Assembly: GCA_031002005.1 (NCBI GenBank)
Contig: CM061921.1
Coordinates: forward strand, 176,274,935-176,338,934
Source of the DNA: Vandiemenella viatica
Lineage: Eukaryota; Arthropoda; Insecta; Orthoptera; Morabidae
DNA: 64,000 nucleotides
Direction: 5' to 3'
The position numbers and the translations under genes were made by a program. Shown piece by piece: positions 55,670-64,000 of this stretch (positions are counted from its first letter, which is position 1; every line of letters begins with the position of its first letter). The notes under the pieces were generated by a model. The model worked only from the letters and a program-made list of their open reading frames with translations. It ran no database searches and had not been told where the DNA came from.

Positions 55670-56560
55670 ATATACGCGTGAAAAGTTCCTTCAAAATTGG
55701 ATAAAAACTGTGTATTTTTATAAAGAACATGGGTAAAAAAATCAAATATTCATTTTTTATATATTAGATACAAGTATGATATTCTCTTTCACTGCAGTCC
55801 AAGCGCAACACGTCAAACTTATAGCTACAGTTACATAAGATATTGCCCATTCAACAAGCGTCCAACGCACGACGGCAAATCTAGCATAGATTTACCCCCG
55901 TCCAAACATCGCTTAGCGCGCCTGTAGAAGATTTTACTTCAAGAAAGATTTCTAGAAAATATATAGTTTCCGATTCATTTATTGGTCCCGCCTGACTGGA
56001 GTTTACTTTGAGAGTCCCAACGTACGGCTAGACAGAAATCATTTTTAAGAAACTGTGTAATATTTGAACTAAATCTATGAGATATATTTCTGATCCTCCT
56101 CTTGCCTGAAAGCTTGGCATTCAACTTAACAAATCATGAATAACTATCAGTGCAGCAAACCATTAAAAGTATTTCATTCCCTCGTTACCAAGTATGAATT
56201 TTAGATAGTTAAATAATAGCTATATTCACGTATTGAAAGAAACTGTTTACATATAAACAGTGTATTAATATATATTATACCCATTACCTTTGTTTGGCTG
56301 TTGCTTAGCAAATCCCCCACCCATATGCACGAGCGACATTTTTTATGTGTAGACTGTGTGGTAATCTGAATGAGTACGTTTTTACATAATATTCCACATC
56401 TTAATTTCTAAATTTTCGTTTGATTATTATATTTTGTGTTATACTGCTCAACCACCCTTTAAATAGAAACAAACTAATCATTTAGGCAATTATTACTAGA
56501 AATGCTGACTATTTGTATAATTGATCTTTGAGTAACCGAAGTTTAGATCAGTAACGAATG
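55670..56560. other. AT-rich stretch, nothing recognised
   Basis: No coding family. GCAACACGTCAAACTTATAGC at 55806 (21 bases; core CAACACGTCAAACTTATAG) resembles the SINE-2 tail in reverse complement near 55000, so a small SINE-2 tail scrap may start here. Confidence 0.4.
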
Positions 56561-56574
56561 CCGACAGCGCGAGA

Positions 56575-57740
56575 ATTTCACGTCCTCAATCTTTACCTCA
56601 CAATCTTCCGACTGCTCTCTTTTTATTACTGCTTAGACCTGTCTCTACTTATACCCCTCAGTATACAGTGTACCCTCCTCGGGCAGCAACATAGCCTTCG
56701 ATCATACAGGTGGGGAATGGCATCCGTGTCCCAAGCAGCTTCCACCTGTTGCCGTAATTCAGCAATTATAGGTATAAAAATAAATGGAAAATGATTAAAA
56801 ATTCAATTTGCAACTATATTTATTGGTGAAAATTTAACGTTCTTCCCCCAAAACTTTTTAGGATTAGTGGGTATATCACAATGAAATTCAGACTACCTTT
56901 ACGTCATGTGTAGGATCAACCATTTCGTTCATCAGAATTATTATATTTATTCTAATTATATGAGAAAGAATAGTTTCAAATCTAAAATTAATATATAACA
57001 TCAATATATCAAGTTCTAATGAATGAAACCAAATTTTCTGTCCCCTCATGTCCCACACGTTTTCGGTGTGAGAGATGTCTGGTGATCTTTCCGGCCAGGG
57101 CAGTTGTACACCACGAAGAGCACGTCGCGTTGCTTTATCCTGATGGAACAGCTCATCGCCTTCCTGTCAAAGGAATGGCAGCAGTATGGGATTAATAACC
57201 TTCCGGAAGCAGCGAGCACTATTTTCCTTTACCTCCACAAACATCAAAGACGAACGTGAGTCGTAACTCACCGTGGAGTTGGGCCTGTATGTTGGGGGCG
57301 AATGCACACTGGAAGATGATGCTCACCGGGTCTACGTCACACACGTAGCATACATGCAGAACCTACTCTCATCACTGAACACAACATCCTCCAGTCGACT
57401 CTTTAACGGCACCAGAGGAGACGTGCAAGGTGGTGTTGGGTGTAAGAGGTAGCCTAGCAGCTGGTTCCCAATGGTCCGTGCTTGAACAGTGCGTCTGTAT
57501 TTCGCGGCCGCCCTGAACCTGGTCTACAGGTGTGCGAGTGTTCCACAGACCACTGCCGAAAGCAGCAACACACCACCGATACATTGCGACCAACATGTGT
57601 ATCAATCCGTCGATAGGGTCATACGGCTTCTTGCAGAACCAAAATGCCAATAAGTTTGCAACAGGAGTACGTATGCGTCGGCGTGGCTACCCTCTCACGG
57701 CCGATATCTATTTTGAAGCGAAAACTTTTATAGGCGCGCT
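56575..57740 (-). pseudogene. Tc1-like transposase remnant with AT-rich interruption
   Basis: On the minus strand the middle domain is in 57372-57650 (frame ending TTLHVSSGAVKESTGG). A shift leads to DVVFSDESRFCMYA (first catalytic aspartate), then FHQDKATRRALRGVQLPWPE (damaged N-A-R-P-H region and W-P-x-R-S-P-D) and NVWDMRG. About 230 AT-rich bases (56795-57030) then interrupt the frame before the C-terminal ELRQQVEAAWDTDAIPHLYD at 56690-56770. The N-terminal DNA-binding domain is missing. The family differs from the Tc1 copies at 1.2, 7 and 50 kb. Confidence 0.78.
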
Positions 57741-57784
57741 AGGCGATGTTTGGACAGGGTTACATGCTAAGACGTGTTGCGCAT

Positions 57785-58010
57785 ATGATATGTAATGTAA
57801 AGTGCGCCCGAACGCTTCGGTGGTTCGGATTCCACGTTAAACTAGAGATCTCCTGTATATGGTAGCACTACCAAGTGAGGTTAAGGTGGCTAAGACAGGG
57901 GCGGAATGCGCAGCCAACAGAAATCCTGTCACCAGGTCATTATGGCCTCATGGAATTATTATTATTTAGTATAGCTCTAGTTGTAAGTATGACGTGTTGC
58001 GCGTATCATA
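57785..58010 (+). mobile_element. SINE-2 copy, 5'-truncated
   Basis: The plus strand shows TAATGTAAAGTGCGCCCG, GTGGTTCGGATTCCACG, GAGGTTAAGGTGGCTAAGAC, GGAATTATTATTATTTAGTAT and GACGTGTTGCGCGTAT. These match the body and tail of the 54985-55300 copy in reverse complement. The tRNA head is missing. Confidence 0.75.
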
Positions 58011-58149
58011 TTCATAGTTTTATGTTTTACTTCTGTGAGCACTCTCCAATGACTGCCACTATTTTAAGTGCCTTTAGCCATCATCGTGTGCGTAAACCCC
58101 TTGGTTTTTATGTTCTACTTTTAGTTTTTGTTTTATAACTGTGTGTTGC

Positions 58150-58515
58150 TTTCAGTGTTGGCAGGTATAGCGTGCTATATGCTTCATCCTGGGGTCCCCT
58201 TTTATTATTTCACTGTATTGTTTGCATCTTACTTGGAGACCATCAGACATGTTCGAACGGATTTCAATCTCCTTCATATACATGTATGTTGAAGAGTACA
58301 CAACATATATGTCTGTGGGGTAGTCGTTTCTCAAAATACGCCCTAAATGTCAGCGTGGTCTATGTGATAGGGTGATTGATTTATAATATTTCTGACCCAA
58401 GTTCAAATCCCGGCAAAATCGAAAATTTTCATTTATTTTTATCTTCAGAAATTCTCAAGATTGACTTTTTTATTTTTTCTAAACTTCATTTACATAGTTT
58501 TATTACGTGAAATAA
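58150..58515 (+). mobile_element. 3' end of an I-like LINE, plus strand
   Basis: Aligns with the reverse complement of 59120-59465: shared CTTGGAGACCATCA, ATTTC.ATCTCCTTCATAT, TGTTGAAGAGTACACAAC, GTCGTTTCTCAAAAT and GTCTATGTGATAGGGTGA. Near its right end is a tRNA-like stretch with TGGTCTATGTGATAGGGTGA and B-box-like AAGTTCAAATCCCGGC. The copy is severely 5'-truncated. Confidence 0.7.
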
Positions 58516-58519
58516 TAAA

Positions 58520-59115
58520 TAAAACAAATCACATTACCTGCAATTTGGCGTCATTTTTTTCCTGAAAATCGTTTTTCGTAATGAATTCACGGGTCTACCG
58601 AAAGATTATCTTTTCACTACACAAATCGGTCGCACATCCTTGAAGACTTCATTGCAATCATACGGCAGGAAAGTCTCTGTTCTTGCATTATTGTTTCACT
58701 TTTTGTTACAAGTTTATTGTTTTTGTGCGTTTTCAATTGAAATAGATACTATCATTTTATTTATTTCATCTTCATCGCTTCTTTACTTGTATATCATCAA
58801 GAGGTATTTTAAACGAAATATTGGGAAGACAGTTTTTTCTTCCTTTCTTTTACACTCGATTTGTTCCAAGAACAGTTGCTTGTAAATGGTTGAAAATAAA
58901 TTAGTAAGCCTATCCGTGACGAAAAATGGAGCTCAAGAAGGAAACGGAAGAGCAAGTGACAAACGCTAACAGAAATCTTTTGTCAGATTCCAGTTTACTA
59001 GCAGATTCGCCTTCTGACTTAATTTCATTGTGTATGGGCGAGGCATATTACGAAGCCATGGTTGATATATTGGTCGAAATTACGTTTGGTGTATCTGTTA
59101 TAAGCAATGTGAGTT
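58520..59115. other. Spacer between inverted LINE ends
   Basis: AT-rich. The short frames at 58640-58885 (hydrophobic) and 58926-59150 (starts MELKKETEEQVTNANRNL) have no recognisable family. Confidence 0.35.
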
Positions 59116-59730
59116 TTAAAATTTTTATTTCGAGCAATAAAAGTATGTAACTGAAGTTTAGACAAAATAAAAAAGTCAAGCTTGACAATTTGTGAAGATA
59201 AACATTTCTTCGGGGATTTGAACTCGGGTCAGCAAAATCATAAATCACTCACCCTATCACATAGACGACGCTGCCATTTGAAAACACGAGCCAATAATTT
59301 AGTATATAGAGGTTATTTAGAATTTTTTGTTTTTATGCATGCGAACAGCTTAAGGCGCATTTTGAGAAACGACTACTCCACAGACATAAATGTTGTGTAC
59401 TCTTCAACATATATGAAGGAGATAGAAATCCGTTCTTAACATGTGTGATGGTCTCCAAGTTAGTAGAAAGTGGTATATTTCTCCCACGTCGTCACATTGT
59501 TGGCACTTCGGTTTATCTTCATGGTGTACATTCTGTCTGTTAGGATGCATGCCGTGTTCTCAGTCTGCTTATTACATTATTGTTTTATGGTTTGTGGTCA
59601 GGTTTCCCTGCTATAGCTCTGTATCAAAGACGTTAGTCACGTTCTTCCTCTAGCCATCTTTTGTTCCACTCCTTCTTCATAGTGACAGTGTTGTTGTAAT
59701 ATGGATATATCGTCTATAGTTGGTGCATTT

Positions 59731-59962
59731 TTTTTTTTTTTAATGGCATTTGGCTACGCGGCCATACAGCCAGCACTATGTAATTTTGTAGTTTGCAACT
59801 ATGTATTGCATCTTTCAATGTATTATAGATTCTACGTGGTATAGACGACACAAGACAAACACAACACTTAATTAAAACCACCCATGCCCGAGGCCGGACT
59901 CGAACCGGCGACCCCTGCAACGCGAGGCTAGCACGCTATCCCCTACGCTGCCGGGGTCGGCA
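59731..59962 (-). mobile_element. SINE-3 (third tRNA-derived family) with short target duplication
   Basis: The minus strand starts TGCCGACCCCGGCAGCGTAG, with A-box-like GTAGGGGATAGCGTGC and the perfect-looking B box GGTTCGAGTCC. A unique body follows, then a poly-A tail at its left end (T run 59728-59741). The duplication TGCATTT is seen at 59724-59730 and 59963-59969, though adenines of the tail overlap it. It inserted in the I-like LINE just after ARGQLNA; the LINE frame resumes with PTIDDIS. Body unlike SINE-1 or SINE-2. Confidence 0.85.
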
Positions 59963-60280
59963 TGCATTTAGTTGTCCCCGGGCTATGGCGTCCACCGCTT
60001 CATTTCCTCTTACACCGACGTGCACCGTGATCCACTGAAGGTTGATGTTTCTTTCCTCCGTTGTTGTCTTGATTATTTGCCTAGATGCCTCAAATGCTAA
60101 GTAATATTTACATCTACGTTTAAGATTCCTTTTGTGGCCTGCAGCACGCTTCTGGCGTCGGAACAGATAATAGCCTTATCCATTCCCACTTCCTTCATAT
60201 ATTGGATTGCTTTTAATTTTGTTATGATATCTGCTGAGAATATGGACGTTGGGATTGGTAGTCATATGCCTCATGCAATT

Positions 60281-61185
60281 TCTACTCCATGTTGACGTAT
60301 ACTACTGTGCTGAATTCCTACTCCATGTTGACGTATGCTGCTGTGCTGGATTCCTACTCCATGTTGACGTATACTGCTGTGCTGGATTCCTACTCCATGT
60401 TGACGTATGCTGCTGTGCTGGATTCCTACTCCATGTTGACATATGCTGCTGTGCTGGATTCCTACTCCATGTTGACGTATGCTGCTGTGCTGGATTCCTA
60501 CTCCATGTTGACGTATGCTGCTGTGCTGGATTCCTACTCCATGTTGACGTATACTGCTGTGCTGGATTCCTACTCCATGTTGACGTATGCTGCTGTGCTG
60601 GATTCCTACTCCTTGTTGACATATGCTGCTGTGCTGGATTCCTACTCCATGTTGACGTATACTGCTGTGCTGGATTCCTACTCCATGTTGACGTATACTA
60701 CTGTGCTGGATTCCTACTCCATGTTGACGTATGCTACTGTGCTGGATTCCTACTCCATGTTGACGTATACTGCTGTGCTGGATTCCTACTCCATGTTGAC
60801 GTATGCTGCTGTGCTGGATTCCTACTCCATGTTGACATATGCTGCTGTGCTGGATTCCTACTCCATGTTGACGTATGCTGCTGTGCTGGATTCCTACTCC
60901 ATGTTGACGTATGCTGCTGTGCTGGATTCCTACTCCATGTTGACGTATGCTGCTGTGCTGGATTCCTACTCCATGTTGACGTATGCTGCTGTGCTGGATT
61001 CCTACTCCATGTTGACGTATGCTGCTGTGCTGGATTCCTACTCCATGTTGACATATGCTGCTGTGCTGGATTCCTACTCCATGTTGACGTATGCTGCTGT
61101 GCTGGATTCCTACTTCATGTTGACGTATGCCGCTGTGCTGGATTCCTACTCCATGTTGACGTATGCTGCTGTGCTGGATTCCTCT
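60281..61185. repeat. Minisatellite: 25 copies of a 36-bp unit inside LINE RNase H
   Basis: The unit contains ATGTTGACGTATGCTGCTGT and GCTGGATTCCTACTCC, 36 bp exactly, repeated 25 times from 60289 with near-identical copies. On the minus strand it encodes NPAQQHTSTWSR per unit, in frame with the preceding TDGSR. Four of six frames are open because 36 is a multiple of three, which produces long spurious ORFs. Variants GTATA, GTATG and CATATG follow one another at units 3-5, 8-10 and 14-16, showing block duplication. Minus-frame stops come from single changes in units 1, 12, 13 and 24. Confidence 0.97.
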
Positions 61186-61834
61186 CTCTCGATCCATCGG
61201 TATATAATTGTCTCCTTCCTTCCCAACTTGCGTTTAACGTTTGTATAGACAGATGCTTTATACTCTCCATATTTTGTCCCTTCTTCTTTGACACTTCTGC
61301 TATCAGGTCATTACTTACAGTTTGATACATTTCTGTCCTTGGCCACGGTTTCCGTTCACTATACATGTCGTTGATCTCTGTGGTTGCTGTGTTCCATTGA
61401 GCAGTTATTTCCCAGTATTTTACAAGACTTGGGCTCTTGTGTAATTCATGAATTTTCGATGTGTATTCGTGCATTAATGCGGGCAGGTTTCTCCCCGGTG
61501 CCATGACTGGTGTGGTTCTTAGGAAGCCGCCGGCTATCCTTTAAGGCAGCGGACTGTATGATGTCCAGTTTTATGAGTGTAAGATCTTGAGTTCCTTAAC
61601 TACTTCCATGTGCAATCCGTCTATGTTGATTTTAAAATTCCAGGTTTTTTTTGCTTGAAGATTCCAACTTTTATTTTCTGGATGGATAAGTCCATCCTTC
61701 AAGATGTTTCAATTGTTCTTCGAGTATTCGAGTATGGTCTTTGTTTGGTTGCAAAGTAGTCCGCGTATTGTACGATCGATATTAGTTTCCTCAACCTGTT
61801 CAACATTTTTGTAGTATATATTATGATGCCAAAT

Positions 61835-62110
61835 TAATTAATTTTATGTGTTTTTAATAACAATCGGGGCTTATGCCACAGAGGCAAATTGTACTAGTAT
61901 CGCTGATGTTTAATATATAATAAGGTCTTTGTAATAACATTATTATAAGAAAGAGAGTTCATTTGTTCATTTTGTTTTCTGGATGTGATATGAAAAAGAA
62001 TTATGTATTTTAATGAAAAAGGTAATGTTTAACATATGTGACCTTCAAATAAAGTAGCGTGGATGTTATTATTAATGAAAACTATTATTACCACACGATA
62101 TATGGTGACC
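61835..62110 (+). repeat. Possible LTR 3' part with primer-binding region
   Basis: AT-rich sequence with a poly-A signal AATAAA at about 62048-62053. It ends near 62098 before TATGGTGACCTGTGACGAAA, which resembles the TGGTGACC… sequence that follows the 5' LTR in many Ty3/gypsy elements. The left boundary is unclear and no second LTR lies in the window. Confidence 0.35.
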
Positions 62111-62759
62111 TGTGACGAAAGTGAACTTGAGATCTTCCGACGCATTTGGCAAGTACAAAGACTGTTCTTCTTTTGGGAAAGGCAGTAACGTACTCGTGAC
62201 AAAAATTTTCATTCAAGAAACCGGTGCAATTTGTGAGATATTTGTTTTTACTTAGAAAGAATTTTTTTTAAGAAAAGCAAACTGTGACTTTTTTTTCACT
62301 TATATGTCTTAACGTAAACTGAAAAAGTTCATTTTTTTCTTTCAAGAATTAATCTAAAGTTACAACTGATAAATGCACTGCACCTCTTAAGTAAGCAATC
62401 TTAAACGGAGTAATTTAAGACATTTCATATTCAGAAATTTTGTTTCTATGTTTGAAATTTACGTCCCGTAATTTCTGTTGTGTTTTATTCCTTTTAAAAC
62501 TGTTTAATTTGTATGTGTCTTTGTTTGGTACAAGTTATTTTGTGTACAATAAGCGGCACTGGCTTGATTTTCGTCGTTTCGAGGCTAGGAATATATATAT
62601 CTTTAAGTATGGAAAGTGATAATGAATTGCCTGTTAGCACAAATTCTGAGAGTGGTATATATGATACATGGGGCAAATAAAGAATGTACAACAATGGATA
62701 GCAATGGCTCTGGTGTAATTAGTTTTTGGTCCAATGCAGAATATATTAGAGGGTAATAT

Positions 62760-63105
62760 GTCGTCGCCAACACAGATCGAGCAAACTGATACTCAAGATA
62801 GGAGAGGTGATACTGGACCTGTTTTAAATATTCTTTTACAACAATTATTGGAAATAAATAAAAAATTTGAATTGGAACAGCAGAAAACAATTGAATAAAT
62901 TAATAAACGATTTGAAGCATCAGAACAGAGAATGGCAGAACGATTTGAATTATCAGAACAGAGAATGACGGAACGATTTAAAGAAATGAATAAAAACTTT
63001 GCTGTACAATTGCAACATAATGTAGATAATTTACGGCAGGCTTTACATCAACAAATTAATGAAATAAAACATAGTATGGAAATTAAAACACAGAGGCGGC
63101 CCTAG
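62760..63105 (+). pseudogene. Retrotransposon gag N-terminus, coiled coil
   Basis: Starts MSSPTQIEQTDTQDRRGDTG at about 62758. After one TAA (about 62896) it continues as INKRFEASEQRMAERFELSE, a helical repeat of A/F-E-x-S-E-Q-R-M type, then LQHNVDNLRQALHQQINEIK. This charged coiled coil is typical of gag beginnings in Ty3/gypsy elements. The sequence stops resembling coding at about 63105, so the element is truncated. Its position fits the LTR-like segment upstream. Confidence 0.5.
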
Positions 63106-63830
63106 CAAGTTTTTCAGGTGGTGCGATATCTCATTGTGGCGCCTCAAATGTGCAACCGCTTATCCGTGTTTAAGGTGTCCACATAGACAGATTGAAGATA
63201 ACATTCATTTTTTACATCCTACTAAAATCATAAATGTAAAAGTTTGTTTTCTTTAATATTTGTTACTGTTTCACATCGAAACGGCTGAATGGCTTAGGAT
63301 AAAGTAGTTTCCGTTGGATTCGAATACGTGTATGAATGCGTTATGAATTCCAATAGAGCAAAGCCGAGGGCAGAAAAGAGTCCTTATACATTAATAACAT
63401 CTGAAAGATTAGTGTATAGGATAGCAATGGTATGAATGAGAAACAACAACAGTGAAAAAGAACACTATACATTTGAAAAGGTTAATTTAAGCTACTATAG
63501 CGTACGCAATGCCATCACGTGTACGTCAAATTTACATAGTATTTAAGAAAAATGTTTAAAACAAACAAATGAGGAAATAAAATCATAACTAAAAGGCCTA
63601 GATTGCTAACTTCCTCGTTTTTGTCCTTTGGAAATATTATTTTCTATAGATAAAATTGCAAGATTTGGAAGTCTATTTAGAGTCAGAGTTTACCATGAAT
63701 AAGTTAAAAAAAAAAAATTATTGAAACTTTGGTCTCCTCTAACGACAATTACAGGTGTCGTTAACAAATTTGAAGTGCTGTCCACATATTCGGAAATATA
63801 TCGTAAAAAATCGAAATAAAGCGTAAGTGC
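63105..63830. other. Unassigned stretch
   Basis: Mixed-composition DNA with no recognised coding or repeat family; an A run at about 63704-63717. Confidence 0.35.
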
Positions 63831-63834
63831 GATG

Positions 63835-64000
63835 ATGAGGGGGATAGGTTGTGAAGACCTGGAACATCGAAGGCGTTGCTCTCAGCAGAAGCTAATTGAA
63901 AAATTCACCACTGACGTGTTTCGGAATGACAGCAAACAAATATTTCTACCAGCAACATTCATATCTAGGAATGACCATTAAGATAAGAGAGATCAGGGTC
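63835..64000 (+). mobile_element. CR1-A family LINE C-terminus, runs off the window
   Basis: Aligns closely with the reverse complement of 13250-13430: protein CEDLEHRRRCSQQKLIEKFT against WEDLEHRRGCSRQKLIEKFT, then NDSKQIFLPATF against NDSKEILLPATF. Plus-strand orientation, opposite to CR1-A. A stop after NDH shows decay. The remaining 3' UTR lies beyond 64000. Confidence 0.85.

Larger units (their letters stand above)
59120..61830 (-). mobile_element. I-superfamily LINE with RNase H, 5'-truncated, carrying a minisatellite and SINE-3
   Basis: On the minus strand from 61830: the end of RT with IVQYADYFATKQ (catalytic Y-A-D-D altered to Y-A-D-Y), the connection region (61115-61504) and the start of RNase H, QLYTDGSR. 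The 36-bp array (60281-61185) and the rest of RNase H follow (SADIITKLKAIQYMKEVG, AIICSDARSVLQAT). Then VRGNEAVDAIARGQLNA, SINE-3, PTIDDISILQQ, and a C-terminus with RLRTGHACLTDRMY. The 3' UTR ends near 59120 after a tRNA-like stretch. RNase H marks the I superfamily. Stops and a frameshift show that the copy is dead. Confidence 0.85.

Noticed and set aside
60281..61185. CRISPR-like regular 36-bp repeats
   Set aside because: Repeats are contiguous with no unique spacers, no cas genes are present, and the setting is an insect LINE.
60249..61325. Long repetitive ORFs (up to 358 codons) in four frames
   Set aside because: They come from translating a 36-bp tandem repeat; the only frame tied to a real domain is the minus frame of the LINE RNase H, and it contains stops.

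Overview
The window is transposable-element-packed intergenic DNA from an insect-type nuclear genome. Tc1-mariner, hAT, PIF/Harbinger, Ty3/gypsy, Jockey, CR1/L2-like and I-like elements sit beside several tRNA-derived SINEs. The SINE and Tc1 types resemble ones I associate with polyneopteran insects (locusts, stick insects and relatives), but the order cannot be fixed from sequence alone. A run of exactly 1000 N (1626-2625) is an assembly gap. I found no convincing host gene, structural RNA gene, CRISPR array or bacterial-type operon.

Layout. 1-8.1 kb: Tc1 fragments, SINEs, a low-copy ORF and 3' ends of a CR1/L2-like LINE. 8.1-12.9 kb: two Jockey-clade LINE remnants on the minus strand. 12.9-16.1 kb: a long CR1-like LINE (minus). 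16.2-26.5 kb: three more minus-strand Jockey remnants, two of them carrying SINE-1 copies with target-site duplications, plus one plus-strand Jockey 3' end. 26.5-29.7 kb: LINE scraps and a decayed Polinton-type DNA polymerase B fragment. 29.7-38.1 kb: a decayed Ty3/gypsy element (minus; LTR at 37765-38099, pol at 35.3-37.1 kb), apparently holding a Jockey element and a minisatellite. 38.8-44.1 kb: a CR1/L2-like LINE whose ORF1 has PHD-like and SGNH-esterase-like regions, interrupted by a PIF/Harbinger element. 45-51 kb: decayed retroviral-type gag, then a three-level nest (SINE inside hAT inside Tc1) with all boundaries readable. 51-56.5 kb: mostly AT-rich sequence with two SINE-2 copies. 56.6-61.8 kb: a Tc1 remnant, two I-like LINE 3' ends in inverted orientation, and a 25-copy 36-bp minisatellite inside the LINE RNase H region. 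61.8-64 kb: an LTR-like segment with a coiled-coil gag start, and a CR1-like tail running off the window.

Nearly all coding remnants carry frameshifts or stops, so these elements are dead copies. The insertions give a relative order of events. The most unusual structures are the RNase H minisatellite with higher-order block structure, the three-layer transposon nest, the antisense MADF/BESS gene lying between the Harbinger transposase exons, and the roughly 90-bp domain shared by SINE-1 and the CR1-like LINE 3' UTR.
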